64,000 nucleotides of DNA, from assembly GCF_000240165.1 (NCBI RefSeq), contig NC_017586.1, forward strand, positions 5,159,228 through 5,223,227, written 5' to 3'. This DNA comes from Streptantibioticus cattleyicolor NRRL 8057 = DSM 46488 (GTDB taxonomy: Bacteria; Actinomycetota; Actinomycetes; Streptomycetales; Streptomycetaceae). The notes below the pieces were generated by a model, which worked only from the letters and a program-made list of their open reading frames with translations, was not told the origin of the DNA and searched no databases. This document shows positions 8,593 to 18,167 of this stretch, piece by piece; the stretch's first letter is position 1; each line of letters opens with the position of its first letter. The position numbers were made by a program, and so were the translations under genes.

Positions 8593-9081
8593 GTGTCCAG
8601 CATCTACGACATCCCGCTGCGCACCCTCGCCGGCGACCCCGCCACCCTGGCCGAACACCGCGGCAAGGCGCTGCTCGTCGTCAACGTCGCCTCCAAGTGC
8701 GGCCTGACCCCCCAGTACGAAGGGCTGGAGCGGCTCCACAAGCGCTACGCCGACCGCGGCTTCACCGTACTGGGCTTCCCCTGCAACCAGTTCGGCGGCC
8801 AGGAGCCGGGCAGCTCCGAGGAGATCGCCACGTTCTGCTCGGCCACCTACGGCGTCACCTTCCCGCTGTACGAGAAGGCCGACGTCAACGGGGCCGGCCG
8901 GCAGCCGCTCTACACCGAGCTGACCCGCACGGCCGACGCCGACGGCGAGGCCGGGGACATCCAGTGGAACTTCGAGAAGTTCCTCATCGCCCCGGACGGC
9001 ACGGTGGCCGCCCGGTTCCGGCCGCGCACCGACCCGGAGGCCCCCGAGGTCGTCTCGGCGATCGAGTCGCTGCTGCCGTAG
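8593..9081 (+). CDS. Glutathione-peroxidase-family thiol peroxidase
   Basis: 162-residue thioredoxin-fold peroxidase. The catalytic tetrad is visible: Cys in VASKCGLTPQY, Gln in NQFGGQEPG, Trp and Asn in QWNFEKF. The peroxidatic residue is cysteine, not selenocysteine. GTG 8593 has AGGAG 9 bases upstream. Actinomycetes lack glutathione, so the physiological reductant is more likely thioredoxin. It reduces peroxides in the cytoplasm, and the P450 gene just upstream could be a source of them. Convergent with the inositol operon 11 bases downstream. Confidence 0.93.
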   Translation: MSSIYDIPLRTLAGDPATLAEHRGKALLVVNVASKCGLTPQYEGLERLHKRYADRGFTVLGFPCNQFGGQEPGSSEEIATFCSATYGVTFPLYEKADVNGAGRQPLYTELTRTADADGEAGDIQWNFEKFLIAPDGTVAARFRPRTDPEAPEVVSAIESLLP

Positions 9082-9092
9082 GACCCCTCCGG

Positions 9093-10100
9093 TCACACCC
9101 CGGCCGTCAGCTCGGCCAGGGCCACCGGCCGCCGCTCCAGCCGGGAGCGTTCGCACGCCTCCGCCACCAGCAGGGCGTGCAGCGCCTCCCGGCCGGAGCA
9201 CGGGTTGGGCCGCACCCCGCGCACCGCGTCGACGAACGCGGCCAGCTCGGCCCGGTAGGCGGCGTCGAACCGCTCCAGGAACCCCGTCCACGGGCGCCGT
9301 GGCGCGCCCGGCCCGCCCGGCTCGGCCGAGGTGAACGGGGTGCGGTCGTCCAGCCCGACCACCAACTGGTCGCGTTCTCCGGCCAGTTCGAGCCGTACGT
9401 CGTACCCGGCGCCGTTGTAGCGGGTGGCGGTGGCGGTCACCAGCGTGCCGTCGTCCAGGGTGAGCAGCGCGGCGGCGGTGTCCACGTCGCCGGCCGCCCG
9501 GAAGAACGCGGCGCCGCCGGCCGCTCCGGTGGCGAAGACCTCGGTCACCTCACGCCCGGTCAGCCAGCGCACCACGTCGAAGTCGTGCACCAGGCAGTCG
9601 CGGATCAGCCCGCCGGAGTGCGGCAGGAACTCCGGCGGCGGGGGAGCGGCGTCCGAGGTGACCGCCCGGATGGTGTGCACCCGGCCCAGCCGGCCGGAGC
9701 GCAGCGCCTCCCGGGCCGCCAGGTAGCCGGCGTCGAAGCGGCGCTGGAACCCCATCTGGAGCATCGTGCCGGCCGCCTCCACCTCGCGCAGCGCGGCCAG
9801 CGTGCCGGCCAGGTCGAGCGCTATCGGCTTCTCGCAGTAGGCGGGGAGCCCGGCCCGGGCGGCCCGGGTGATCAGCTCGGCGTGCGAGGCGGTGGCGGTG
9901 GCGATCACCACCGCGTCGACCCCGGCGGTGAAGACCTCGTCCACCGAGCCGGCCGCGCGGGCCCCGATCCGCTCGGCGAGTCCGGCCGCCCGTGCCCCGT
10001 CGGCGTCGCCGATCAGCACCTCGTCCACCCCGTCGTGGCCGGCGAGGACCGCGGCGTGGAAGGAGCCGATCCGGCCGGCGCCCAGGAAACCGATCCGCAT
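9093..10100 (-). CDS. Gfo/Idh/MocA-family dehydrogenase (inositol-type)
   Basis: NAD(P)-dependent dehydrogenase of 335 residues. The Rossmann motif is GFLGAGRIGSFHA at residues 4-16, the family lysine is in YCEKPIAL, and a late block HDFDVVRWLTG supplies the catalytic-region His/Asp. ATG 10100 is chosen; GTG 10109 would overlap the preceding stop but leave almost no spacer to the GAGGGGG ribosome site. Last gene of the minus-strand inositol operon. It probably oxidises myo-inositol, scyllo-inositol or a related polyol alongside the IolG-like enzyme immediately upstream; which isomer is unknown. Confidence 0.85.
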   Translation of the reverse strand: MRIGFLGAGRIGSFHAAVLAGHDGVDEVLIGDADGARAAGLAERIGARAAGSVDEVFTAGVDAVVIATATASHAELITRAARAGLPAYCEKPIALDLAGTLAALREVEAAGTMLQMGFQRRFDAGYLAAREALRSGRLGRVHTIRAVTSDAAPPPPEFLPHSGGLIRDCLVHDFDVVRWLTGREVTEVFATGAAGGAAFFRAAGDVDTAAALLTLDDGTLVTATATRYNGAGYDVRLELAGERDQLVVGLDDRTPFTSAEPGGPGAPRRPWTGFLERFDAAYRAELAAFVDAVRGVRPNPCSGREALHALLVAEACERSRLERRPVALAELTAGV

Positions 10101-10105
10101 GCCGG

Positions 10106-11131
10106 TCACGCCCCCTCGTACAGCGCGGGCCGCCCGGCGCTCTCGACGGTCACCCGGCCGCCCTCGCGCTGCGCCCGCAGGGCCGCCTCGCACACCGCCG
10201 CCGCCGCGTAGCCGTCCCAGGCGCTGGGCCCCTCTGCGCGCCCGGCCCGCACGGCGGCCACCCAGGCGCGGACCTCGCGGTCGTAGGCGTCGGCGAAGCG
10301 CTCGGTGAACTCGCCCGGGATCACCCCGCCCCAGCGGCCGGCCGCGTTGAGGAAGAGGTGGCCGTCGTCGCCGACCCGGGCGGTGCCGCCCTCGTTGACC
10401 GCCTCGCAGCGCACCTGGTAGCCGAAGCCGCAGGAGACGAAGATCTCCACGTCGACCAGGACCCCGGCGTCGGTCTCGAAGACCAGCAGCTGCGGATCGC
10501 CCAGCCCCCGCGGTGCCCGTCCCGACGGCCGCGGGCGGTGCACGGTGACCGCGGTGATCTCCTGGCCCAGCAGCCAGCGCGCGGTGTCGATCTCGTGCAC
10601 CACCGAGTCGTTGACCAGCATGGCGTCGGTGAACCCGGGCAGCGTCGAGGCGTTGCGGTGGGTGCAGCGCAGCAGCAGCGTGCGCCCCTGCTCGCCGCCG
10701 GCCAGCAGCGCCTTGAGCCGCTGGAAGTCGGCGTCGTAGCGGCGCATGAAGCCCACCTGGATCAGCCGGCGGCCGAGCGCGGCCTCGGCGTGCACGATCC
10801 GCAGCGCCGCCGCGGCGTCCGGGGTCAGCGGCTTCTCGCAGAGCACCGGCAGCCGCCGCTCCAACGCCGCCAGCAGCGCGGCCTCGTGGGCCGGGCCCGG
10901 GGAGGCGATCAGCACCGCGTCCACCCCGGGGTCGTCCATCGCGGCCACCGGGTCGGGGTACGCGGCGCAGCCGGCCACCCCGGCCGCGACCGCCTCGGCC
11001 CGGGCGGCGTCCACGTCGGCCACCGCGGCGACCCGGGCGCCGCCGATCACCTCGGCGATACGGCGTACGTGGTCGGCGCCCATCCGGCCGGCGCCGAGCA
11101 CGGCGACGCCCAGGGGTTCGGCTCGGTTCAT
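10106..11131 (-). CDS. iolG: Inositol 2-dehydrogenase
   Basis: 341-residue Gfo/Idh/MocA oxidoreductase. The Rossmann loop is [21 protein letters not shown] carries the conserved lysine, [12 protein letters not shown] is the inositol-dehydrogenase-typical strand, and [13 protein letters not shown] carries the catalytic His/Asp pair. It converts myo-inositol to scyllo-inosose with NAD. Context supports this: ABC importer and TIM-barrel enzyme genes upstream in the same operon, and iolC, iolB and iolD divergent. Confidence 0.88.
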   Translation of the reverse strand: MNRAEPLGVAVLGAGRMGADHVRRIAEVIGGARVAAVADVDAARAEAVAAGVAGCAAYPDPVAAMDDPGVDAVLIASPGPAHEAALLAALERRLPVLCEKPLTPDAAAALRIVHAEAALGRRLIQVGFMRRYDADFQRLKALLAGGEQGRTLLLRCTHRNASTLPGFTDAMLVNDSVVHEIDTARWLLGQEITAVTVHRPRPSGRAPRGLGDPQLLVFETDAGVLVDVEIFVSCGFGYQVRCEAVNEGGTARVGDDGHLFLNAAGRWGGVIPGEFTERFADAYDREVRAWVAAVRAGRAEGPSAWDGYAAAAVCEAALRAQREGGRVTVESAGRPALYEGA

Positions 11132-11186
11132 GGTGTCCCGTTCTCCTGATCGTGCTGGAAGCTTGGTCCCGCCGGCGAGGTGGCCG

Positions 11187-12104
11187 TCAGGCGCCGCAGC
11201 CGCGCAGGTAGCGGCGGGTGCGGCGGGCGATGGGCAGCGGCCGGTCCGGCGGGCACGGATACATGTCCTGCTCGACGATGGCGAACAGGTCGACGCCGAG
11301 GCGCTGCGCGGCGTGCAGCACCGGCGGCAACTCCGGTACGCCCAGCGGTGGTTCGCACATCACGCCACGGGCCACCGCCGGGCCGAACGGCAACCGCCGC
11401 GCCACCACGTCGGCGAGGACCGCCGGGTCGACCTGCTTGAGGTGGAGGTAGCCGATGCGTTCGCCGTAGGTCTCGATGAGCCGGACGCTGTCGCCGCCGC
11501 AGTAGGCGTAGTGGCCGGTGTCCAGGCAGAGCGCGACCGCCGAGGGGTCGGTGGCGTCGAGGAAGCGGGCGACGTGCTCCTCGGTGTCGATGTGGGTGTC
11601 GGCGTGCGGGTGGACCACGATCCGCAGCCCGAACTCCTCACGCACCCGGCGGCCGAGGCGTTCGGTCCCGGCGGCCAGGTCACGCCATTGCGCGGCGGTC
11701 AGCTCCGGGGGTTCGAGCACCTCGGCGGTCTTGTCGTCACGCCAGAAGGCGGGGATCACCACCAGGTGGGCGGCGCCCATGGCCCGGGTGAGCGCGGCGA
11801 CCCGGGAGACCTGGCGCCAGGTGTCCTCCCACACCGCGGGGCCGTGGTGCAAGGCGGTGAAGACGGTGCCGGCGGTGACCTTCAGGCCGCGCCGGGCGGT
11901 CTCCTCGGTGAGCACGGCCGGGTCGGTGGGCAGGTAGCCGTAGGGGCCGAGTTCGATCCACTCGTAGCCGGCGTCGGCGACCTCGTCCAGGAAGCGCCGC
12001 CAGGGCGGCTGGCGCGGGTCGTCGGGGAACCACACGCCCCAGGAGTCGGGGGCCGAGCCGACCCGGATCCGGTCCAGCGGCGCGGCCGGGGAGGGGTGGG
12101 TCAT
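11187..12104 (-). CDS. Sugar-phosphate-isomerase-like TIM barrel, probable inosose dehydratase/isomerase
   Basis: 305-residue xylose-isomerase-like TIM barrel. Metal-ligand positions are recognisable: ELGPYGY near residue 50, HPHADTHID mid-chain, [12 protein letters not shown], and YLHLKQVD followed by IVEQDMYP. This matches IolE-type 2-keto-myo-inositol dehydratases and their IolH/IolI relatives, which act on scyllo-inosose. The ATG at 12104 overlaps the stop of the upstream ATPase gene by four bases (ATGA), so translation is coupled. No other iolE candidate is in the window, so this is the best one. Confidence 0.8.
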   Translation of the reverse strand: MTHPSPAAPLDRIRVGSAPDSWGVWFPDDPRQPPWRRFLDEVADAGYEWIELGPYGYLPTDPAVLTEETARRGLKVTAGTVFTALHHGPAVWEDTWRQVSRVAALTRAMGAAHLVVIPAFWRDDKTAEVLEPPELTAAQWRDLAAGTERLGRRVREEFGLRIVVHPHADTHIDTEEHVARFLDATDPSAVALCLDTGHYAYCGGDSVRLIETYGERIGYLHLKQVDPAVLADVVARRLPFGPAVARGVMCEPPLGVPELPPVLHAAQRLGVDLFAIVEQDMYPCPPDRPLPIARRTRRYLRGCGA

Positions 12105-12964
12105 GGGGCGGTCTCCTTGCCTTCCACGGGGTCTTCGCTTTCCACGGGGTCCGGGGCGGGGGCGCCGCCGGGGACGCGGGCCAGTTCGTGGCGGAGCGCG
12201 GCGAGTTCGGCGCCGCCGGCCATGTGGTGGGTGAGGTCGTCGACGGTGATCCGGTCGCGGGCCGCGCTCACCTCGACGGTGCCCAGACGCAGCACCGTGA
12301 AGTGGTCGCCGACCAGGTAGGCGTGGTGCGGGTTGTGGGTGATGAAGACGACGCCGAGGCCGCGGTCGCGGGCGGCGGCGATGTACTTGAGGACGACGCC
12401 GGACTGCTTGACGCCGAGTGCCGCGGTGGGCTCGTCCAGGATGAGCACCCGGGCGCCGAAGTGGACCGCGCGGGCGATCGCCACCGACTGGCGCTGGCCG
12501 CCGGAGAGGGTGCCGATGGGCTGGTCGAGGTCGTCCAGTTCGATGCCCATGGCGCGCAGTTCGGCGTCGGTGGTGCGTTTCATCCGGGCGATGTCGAGCC
12601 GGCGCAGCGGCCAGGGGCCGCGGGTCGGCTCCGAGCCGAGGAAGAAGTTGCGCCACACCGGCATCAGCGGCACGGTCGCCAGGTCCTGGTAGACGGTGGC
12701 GATGCCGGCGTCGAGGGCGTCGCGCGGGGAGGACAGGCGCACCGGGGCGCCGTCGATACGCAGTTCGCCCTCGGTGTGCTGGTGCAGCCCCGCGATGATC
12801 TTGATGAGGGTGGACTTGCCGGCCCCGTTGTCCCCCAGGACGCAGGTCACCTGGCCGGGACGGACGGTGAGGTCGACGCCGTACAAGGCGCGCACGTTGC
12901 CGTAGGACTTGCCGACGCCGGCGAGTTCGACGACGGGCGGGCGGGTGGTCGCGTCGGATGCCAT
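12101..12964 (-). CDS. Sugar ABC transporter ATP-binding protein (inositol uptake)
   Basis: 287-residue single-domain ABC ATPase: Walker [11 protein letters not shown]-loop YQDLATV, signature [14 protein letters not shown], Walker [12 protein letters not shown] and the H-loop THNPHHAY. It resembles one half of RbsA/FrcA-type sugar importers, and as a single domain it should act as a homodimer. Start ATG 12964 follows GGAGGTG; the long open frame upstream of it is out-of-frame read-through of the permease gene. Gap to the permease stop is 8 bases. Confidence 0.92.
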   Translation of the reverse strand: MASDATTRPPVVELAGVGKSYGNVRALYGVDLTVRPGQVTCVLGDNGAGKSTLIKIIAGLHQHTEGELRIDGAPVRLSSPRDALDAGIATVYQDLATVPLMPVWRNFFLGSEPTRGPWPLRRLDIARMKRTTDAELRAMGIELDDLDQPIGTLSGGQRQSVAIARAVHFGARVLILDEPTAALGVKQSGVVLKYIAAARDRGLGVVFITHNPHHAYLVGDHFTVLRLGTVEVSAARDRITVDDLTHHMAGGAELAALRHELARVPGGAPAPDPVESEDPVEGKETAP

Positions 12965-12972
12965 GGAAGCGT

Positions 12973-14040
12973 TCACCTCCGGGTCGCCTGGCGGCGTACC
13001 CACAGATTGACGAGCGTGGCGGCGAGCAGCATCACGCCCAGGAAGAACTTGAACCAGTCGGGGTTCCAGTTGGCGTAGACGATGCCCTGGGTGACCATGC
13101 CGAAGATGAAGGCGCCGATCACCGCGCCGACCGCGGAGCCGTAGCCGCCGGTGAGCAGACAGCCGCCGATCACCGCGGCGATGATGTACAGGAACTCGTT
13201 GCCGACGCCCTCGCCGGACTGGACGGTGTCGAAGGAGAAGAGCTGGTTCATCCCGACGAACCAGGCGGCGAACCCCACCGACATGAAGAGCGCGATCTTG
13301 GTGAAGGCGACCGGGACGCCGACCGCCCGGGCGCTGTCCTGGTCGCCGCCGACCGCGAAGATCCAGTTGCCGAACCGGGTGCGCAGCAGCACCCAGGTGG
13401 CGATCGCGGCGAACAGCAGCCACCACACCACGGTGATCTTCAACTTCACGCCGCCGAGGCTCAGTTCAGCCGCGAAGACCGCCTTGGCCTGGGTGAAGCC
13501 GTCCATGTCGGAGATGGCGTCGGTGGCCACGTTGCCGGTGAGCAGCTTGGTGACCGCCAGGTTGAGCCCCTGGAGCATCAGGAAGGTGCCCAGGGTGACC
13601 AGGAAGCTGGGGAGTTTGGTGCGCACCAGCAGATAGCCGTTGAGGGCGCCGACGGCCAGCGAGACGGCGAGCGCGGCCACCACCCCCACCCACACGTTCT
13701 GGGTGAGCTGGAAGCTGAGCATGCTCGCGGTGAGCGCCGAGGTGATCACCGCGACCCCGGCCGACAGGTCGAACTCGCCGCCGATCATCAGCAGCGCCAC
13801 CGGCAGCGCCACGATGCCGATGGTCGAGGACTGGTAGAGCACCGTGGCCAGCGAGTCCAGGTGGCGGAAGGGCGGGGCGACGGCGAAGAAGAAGACGTAG
13901 ACCGCGATCGCGCCGATGAAGGCGCCGACCTCGGGGCGGCCCAGCGCGCGGCGCGGCAGGGAGCGGCGCGCGGTGCGCGGGGGGCGGGCCGGGGGAGCGG
14001 ACGGGGAGGGGTCCGCGGCCGGTACGGCTGCCTCGCTCAT
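12973..14040 (-). CDS. Sugar ABC transporter permease (inositol uptake)
   Basis: 355-residue membrane protein of the ribose/galactose permease (BPD_transp_2) type. A Pro/Arg-rich cytoplasmic leader of ~40 residues precedes about ten hydrophobic segments, with the family pattern [10 protein letters not shown] after the second segment and [14 protein letters not shown] in the later cytoplasmic loop. Start ATG 14040 is 5 bases after the solute-binding-protein stop. Works with the neighbouring ATPase and lipoprotein. Confidence 0.92.
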   Translation of the reverse strand: MSEAAVPAADPSPSAPPARPPRTARRSLPRRALGRPEVGAFIGAIAVYVFFFAVAPPFRHLDSLATVLYQSSTIGIVALPVALLMIGGEFDLSAGVAVITSALTASMLSFQLTQNVWVGVVAALAVSLAVGALNGYLLVRTKLPSFLVTLGTFLMLQGLNLAVTKLLTGNVATDAISDMDGFTQAKAVFAAELSLGGVKLKITVVWWLLFAAIATWVLLRTRFGNWIFAVGGDQDSARAVGVPVAFTKIALFMSVGFAAWFVGMNQLFSFDTVQSGEGVGNEFLYIIAAVIGGCLLTGGYGSAVGAVIGAFIFGMVTQGIVYANWNPDWFKFFLGVMLLAATLVNLWVRRQATRR

Positions 14041-14045
14041 CGGCG

Positions 14046-15056
14046 TCACCGGGTCCCGTTCTCGGCGTACTTGGCCACGCTGCCGATGTTGTCCTTGTCA
14101 ACGAAGGCCGGTCCGGTGAGCACCGGCTGCCGGCCGCCGCCGGAGGTGTCACCGTTGTTCTTGTACAGCCACAGCCCGTCCACCGCGAGGTAGCCCTGGA
14201 GGAAGGGCTGCTGGTCGACGGCGAACTGCACGGTGCCCGCCCGTATCGCCGGCACCAGCGCCTTGTCGAGGTCGAAGGTGGCCACCGCGGCCTTGGCGCC
14301 GGCGTCCGAGACGGCCTGGGCGGCGGTGAGCGCGTAGGGGGCGCCGAGGGTGACCACCTCGTCCACCGAGTGGTCCTGCTGGAGCTTGGCGGTGAGGGTG
14401 GACTTCACCGAGGGCATGTCGGTGCCGTTGACGTACAGCAGGTCCGTGGTGCCGTGGAAGGTGCGGCGCACCCCGGCGCAGCGGTCGGCCAGCGAGACGT
14501 TGCCCTGTTCGTGGATGACGCACAACGCGTGCTTGGCGCCGAGCTGGTTGAGCTTGTCGCCGAAGGCCTGGCCGGCGACGTTCTCGTCCTGGCCGAAGAA
14601 CTCCAGCAGCCCCTGCGCCCGCCAGGCGTCCAGCCCGGCGTTGACGCCGACCACCGGGATGCCGGCCTGCTCGGCCTTGGCGGTGACCCCCTTCATGGCG
14701 TCCGGCTTGGCCAGGGTGACCACGATGCCGTCCACCTTCTGGTCGACCGCGTTCTGCACGAGGTTGGCCTGGTTGGCGGCGTTGGGGTCGCTGGCGTAGA
14801 CCAGGTCGACGTTGTCCTTGGCGGCGGCGGTCTGGGCGCCCTTGCGCACCAGGTCCCAGAAGGTGTCGCCGGGTCCGCCGTGGGTGACCATGGCGACCTT
14901 CATCCGGGGTGTGGTGGCGTGCCCCGCGGCCAGCGAGCCGGCGGCGTCCCGGGCTCGTTTGCCGCCGGTGCTGCTGGCGCACCCGGCGACGAGCACGGCG
15001 CCCGCCGCACACGCGGCCAGCACCACGGCCCCGCGGGATCTGGCTGTGCGTTCCAT
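14046..15056 (-). CDS. Sugar ABC transporter substrate-binding lipoprotein (inositol uptake)
   Basis: 336-residue periplasmic-binding-protein-like lipoprotein of the ribose/inositol (type 1, LacI-like) family. The signal peptide has lipobox LVAGC with Cys26 as the lipidation site. The mature domain shows GDTFWDLVRKGAQTAA, a D-Q-K-V-D-GIVV strand, and PVVGVNAGLD. It is first in the minus-strand operon, transcribed away from iolC. Inositol as ligand is inferred from the surrounding catabolic genes. Confidence 0.9.
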   Translation of the reverse strand: MERTARSRGAVVLAACAAGAVLVAGCASSTGGKRARDAAGSLAAGHATTPRMKVAMVTHGGPGDTFWDLVRKGAQTAAAKDNVDLVYASDPNAANQANLVQNAVDQKVDGIVVTLAKPDAMKGVTAKAEQAGIPVVGVNAGLDAWRAQGLLEFFGQDENVAGQAFGDKLNQLGAKHALCVIHEQGNVSLADRCAGVRRTFHGTTDLLYVNGTDMPSVKSTLTAKLQQDHSVDEVVTLGAPYALTAAQAVSDAGAKAAVATFDLDKALVPAIRAGTVQFAVDQQPFLQGYLAVDGLWLYKNNGDTSGGGRQPVLTGPAFVDKDNIGSVAKYAENGTR

Positions 15057-15124
15057 CGGTCCTGCACCTCACTGGTGGGAAGAGAACGGGGAAGGAGGAA
15101 GGGGAGTGCCGGGCGGACACCGGG

Positions 15125-15154
15125 GAGCCAACCGGCTGCCGGGTGCGGTGTCAA
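15125..15154 (-). promoter_or_regulatory. Probable promoter of the inositol transport operon
   Basis: On the minus strand, TTGACA (complement of 15149-15154), an 18-base spacer, then TGGCTC (complement of 15125-15130), ~70 bases before the lipoprotein start. The -35 is consensus and the -10 is weak. Confidence 0.45.
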
Positions 15155-15158
15155 GGGT

Positions 15159-15170
15159 TTGTCCTGACAA
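15159..15170. promoter_or_regulatory. Inverted repeat, candidate inositol-regulator (GntR) operator
   Basis: TTGTC-CT-GACAA, directly upstream of the minus-strand -35 box. Related half sites GGACAA occur at 15230-15235 beside the iolC -35 and at 20085-20090 before the GntR gene, pointing to one shared binding protein. Confidence 0.45.
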
Positions 15171-15185
15171 CAATTCATCTCGACA

Positions 15186-15223
15186 TCACCGCCGGTGACT
15201 TCGCCCGACGACCGGACGTCCGG
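15186..15223. promoter_or_regulatory. Two further palindromes between the inositol operons
   Basis: TCACC-GCC-GGTGA at 15186-15198 and CCGGACGTCCGG (perfect 12-bp palindrome) at 15212-15223, midway between the divergent promoters. In such GC-rich DNA some palindromes arise by chance; position makes these worth noting. Confidence 0.3.
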
Positions 15224-15239
15224 ATGTAAGGACAAAGTA

Positions 15240-15269
15240 TTGACACCCCTTCGGTGCCGGTACTAGACC
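15240..15269 (+). promoter_or_regulatory. Probable promoter of iolC operon
   Basis: TTGACA at 15240-15245, an 18-base spacer and TAGACC at 15264-15269, 40 bases before the iolC start. It is the cleanest sigma-70-type promoter I see in the window. GGACAAAG lies just upstream of the -35, suitable for operator overlap. Confidence 0.6.
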
Positions 15270-15308
15270 TGACGCCCAAGACGCCATGCCCGCTAAGGAG
15301 CCGAGCCG

Positions 15309-16274
15309 ATGACCGAGGCGTACGACACCGACGAGCCGTACGACCTGATCACGATGGGCCGGATCGGGGTGGACCTGTACCCCTTGCAGACCGGGGTGCC
15401 GCTGGCCCGGGTGGAGACCTTCGGGAAGTTCCTCGGCGGCTCCGCGGCCAACGTGGCCGTGGCCGCCGCCCGGCTCGGCCGCCGCACAGCGCTGATCTCC
15501 CGCACCGGACGCGACCCGTTCGGCGACTACCTCCACCAGGCGCTGCGCGACTTCCGCGTGGACGACCGCTGGGTCACCCCGGTGGAGCCCTACCCGACCC
15601 CGGTCACCTTCTGCGAGATCTTCCCGCCCGACGACTTCCCGCTCTACTTCTACCGCCGCCCCAAGGCCCCCGACCTCCAGATCCACCCCGGCGAACTCGA
15701 CCTGGACGCCATCGCCGCCGCCCGTGTCTTCTGGATGACCGGCACCGGACTGTGCGCCCAGCCCAGCCGCGCCGCCACCCTCACCGCGCTGCGCGCCCGC
15801 CCCCGGGACGCCGTCACCGTCTTCGACCTCGACTGGCGCCCGATGTTCTGGGACGACCCGGACACCGCCCGCGCCGCCTACGCCGAGGCGCTGGCCCACG
15901 CCACCGTCGCCGTCGGCAACCTGGAGGAGTGCGCCGTCGCCACCGGCGAACGCGAACCGTGGGCCTGCGCCCGCGCCCTGCTCGCCGCCGGCGTCGAACT
16001 CGCGGTGGTCAAACAGGGCCCCGAGGGGGTGCTCGCCTGCCACCGGCACGGCGCCGCCGTCCAGGTGCCGCCGGTCGCCGTCGAGGTGGTCAACGGCCTC
16101 GGCGCCGGTGACGCCTTCGGCGGCGCCCTGTGCCACGGACTGCTCGCCGGGCGACCGTTGGAGGACGTGCTGCGCCACGCCAACGCGGCCGGGGCCATCG
16201 TCGCCTCCCGGCTCGCCTGCTCCTCCGCCATGCCCACCGAGCCCGAGGTCGAGGCGCTCCTCGCCCGCGGCTGA
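15309..16274 (+). CDS. iolC: 5-dehydro-2-deoxygluconokinase
   Basis: 321-residue PfkB-family kinase that phosphorylates 5-dehydro-2-deoxygluconate in inositol breakdown. The N-terminal motif GKFLGGSAANVAVAAARLG and the intact catalytic GLGAGDAFGGAL near residue 260 are both present, in contrast to the degenerate PfkB homologue at 5566. It heads the plus-strand operon with aldolase, iolB and iolD. Confidence 0.92.
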   Translation: MTEAYDTDEPYDLITMGRIGVDLYPLQTGVPLARVETFGKFLGGSAANVAVAAARLGRRTALISRTGRDPFGDYLHQALRDFRVDDRWVTPVEPYPTPVTFCEIFPPDDFPLYFYRRPKAPDLQIHPGELDLDAIAAARVFWMTGTGLCAQPSRAATLTALRARPRDAVTVFDLDWRPMFWDDPDTARAAYAEALAHATVAVGNLEECAVATGEREPWACARALLAAGVELAVVKQGPEGVLACHRHGAAVQVPPVAVEVVNGLGAGDAFGGALCHGLLAGRPLEDVLRHANAAGAIVASRLACSSAMPTEPEVEALLARG

Positions 16275-16339
16275 CCGTGGCCCGCCCCGGCCGCCCGGAC
16301 GCGTCGCGGGCCACGCAACCCACCGAAAGGCAACCCCCG

Positions 16340-17218
16340 TTGAGCATCAGCATCAGCGACCTCGTCACGGTGCGCACCCGGCACCCCGAGGCCATCGCCG
16401 AAGCCGCCGCCCGGCGCGCCCGGCGGCCACTGCTCGGCCCGACCGGGCGGCTGATGATCGTCGCCGCCGACCACCCGGCCCGTGGCGCGCTCGCCGTCGG
16501 CGACCACCGGCTCGCCATGGCCAACCGCGCCGACCTGCTGGAACGCATCTGCGTGGCGCTCGGGCGGCCCGGCGTGGACGGGGTCCTGGCCACCGCCGAC
16601 ATCCTGGAGGACCTGCTGCTGCTCGGCGCCCTCGACGGCAAGGTGGCCATCGGCTCGATGAACCGCGGCGGACTGGCCGGCGCCGCCTTCGAACTCGACG
16701 ACCGCTTCACCGGCTACCGCCCCCAGGACATCGCCCGGCTCGGCCTCGACGCCGGCAAACTCCTGCTGCGCATCGACTACTCCGACCCCGGTTCGCTGAC
16801 CACCATGGTGAGCACCGCCCGGGCCATCGACGAGATGGCCGCACACCGCAAACCCGTCTTTGTCGAACCCTTCATCTCCCGGCGGATCGACGGCAAGGTC
16901 GTCAACGACCTCGGCGCCGAAGCGGTCACCCGCTCCATAGCCATCGCCTCCGGCCTGGCCGGCACCTCCGCCTACACCTGGCTGAAGGTCCCGGTCACCA
17001 CCGACCCGGCGGCGATGGCCGAGGTGATGGCCGCCTCCACCCTCCCCGCCGTCCTCCTCGGCGGCGAGGCCGGCCCCGACCAGGACGCGCTCTACGAACG
17101 GTGGCGCACCGCGCTGGCCCTGCCCACCGTCCTCGGCCTGGTCGTCGGCCGCTCGCTGCTCTACCCCGCCCACGGCACCGTGCGGGAAGCGGTCGACACC
17201 GCCGTCTCCCTGCTGTGA
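16340..17218 (+). CDS. Class I aldolase-like TIM barrel (Cgl0158 / deoxyribose-phosphate-aldolase-like)
   Basis: 292-residue (beta/alpha)8-barrel protein recalling the Cgl0158/LacD-DeoC-like family found in actinobacterial inositol loci. Visible pieces are MIVAADHPARGAL, GVLATADILEDLL, a lysine strand LLLRIDYSD, PVFVEPFISRR, and YTWLKVPVT with a candidate Schiff-base lysine. TTG 16340 is the most plausible start, with GAAAGG 9 bases upstream; no ATG or GTG is better placed. Likely role is cleavage of 6-phospho-5-dehydro-2-deoxygluconate (the IolJ step), inferred from its position between iolC and iolB. Confidence 0.78.
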   Translation: MSISISDLVTVRTRHPEAIAEAAARRARRPLLGPTGRLMIVAADHPARGALAVGDHRLAMANRADLLERICVALGRPGVDGVLATADILEDLLLLGALDGKVAIGSMNRGGLAGAAFELDDRFTGYRPQDIARLGLDAGKLLLRIDYSDPGSLTTMVSTARAIDEMAAHRKPVFVEPFISRRIDGKVVNDLGAEAVTRSIAIASGLAGTSAYTWLKVPVTTDPAAMAEVMAASTLPAVLLGGEAGPDQDALYERWRTALALPTVLGLVVGRSLLYPAHGTVREAVDTAVSLL

Positions 17219-17261
17219 CCACGCCCCCGCCCGCCCCGCGACGCCCAGGAGAGCCCACGCC

Positions 17262-18167
17262 ATGTCCACCCCGCACTGCCATCTGCCGGCCGGCAGCGCC
17301 GCCGAGGGCCCCTACACCGTGGCCGTCGACCCGCGACGGGCCGGCTGGGACCACTGCTCGCTGCGGGTGCTCACCCTGCCCCCGGGCGGCGGCCACACCC
17401 TGGAGACCGGTGACAGCGAGTGGATCGTGCTCCCGCTGGCCGGCGGCTGCCGGGTGACCACCGACGACGCCGACCTCCAACTCCACGGCCGGACGAGCGT
17501 GTTCAGCGGTGTCACCGACTTCGCCTACCTGCCCAGGGACTCCCGCGCCCGCCTCACCAGCCCCGGCGGCGGCCGGTTCGCCCTGGCCGGCGCCCGCTGC
17601 GCCCGCCGGCTGCCCGCCCGTTACGGCCCGGCCTCCGGCGTCCCGGTGGAACTGCGCGGCACCGGCACCTGCTCACGCCAGGTCAACAACTTCGCCGCCG
17701 CCGGGGTCTTCGAGGCCGACCGGCTGATCGCGGTGGAGGTCCTCACCCCCGGCGGCAACTGGTCCTCCTACCCGCCGCACAAGCACGACGAGGAACGGCC
17801 CGGCGAGGAGAGCCGGCTGGAGGAGATCTACTACTACGAGATCGCCGCCGCCCACGGCACCGCCGGCCTCGGCTACCAGCGCGTCACCCCCTCCGGCCAC
17901 GGCCACGGCACCGAACTGCTCGCCGAAGTGCGGCACGGCGACACCGTCCTCATCCCGGACGGCTGGCACGGCCCGTCCATCGCCGCCCCCGGCCACGACA
18001 TGTACTACCTCAACGTGATGGCCGGACCCGGCGCCGAACGGGAATGGCTCATCCGCGACCACCCCGACCACGCCTGGGTCCGCGACGACTGGGCCGGGCG
18101 CCCGGTCGACCCGCGGCTGCCGCTGTACCCCGCCCCGTCCACCGCGCCCTCCGGAGAGCCCCGATGA
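17262..18167 (+). CDS. iolB: 5-deoxy-glucuronate isomerase
   Basis: 301-residue bicupin isomerase converting 5-deoxyglucuronate to 5-dehydro-2-deoxygluconate. The metal site is visible: YPPHKHDE followed by EEIYYYEI, with the late LIPDGWHGP strand. The MYYLNVMAGP end pattern is family-typical. Overlaps iolD by four bases (ATGA), so the two are translationally coupled. Confidence 0.93.
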   Translation: MSTPHCHLPAGSAAEGPYTVAVDPRRAGWDHCSLRVLTLPPGGGHTLETGDSEWIVLPLAGGCRVTTDDADLQLHGRTSVFSGVTDFAYLPRDSRARLTSPGGGRFALAGARCARRLPARYGPASGVPVELRGTGTCSRQVNNFAAAGVFEADRLIAVEVLTPGGNWSSYPPHKHDEERPGEESRLEEIYYYEIAAAHGTAGLGYQRVTPSGHGHGTELLAEVRHGDTVLIPDGWHGPSIAAPGHDMYYLNVMAGPGAEREWLIRDHPDHAWVRDDWAGRPVDPRLPLYPAPSTAPSGEPR

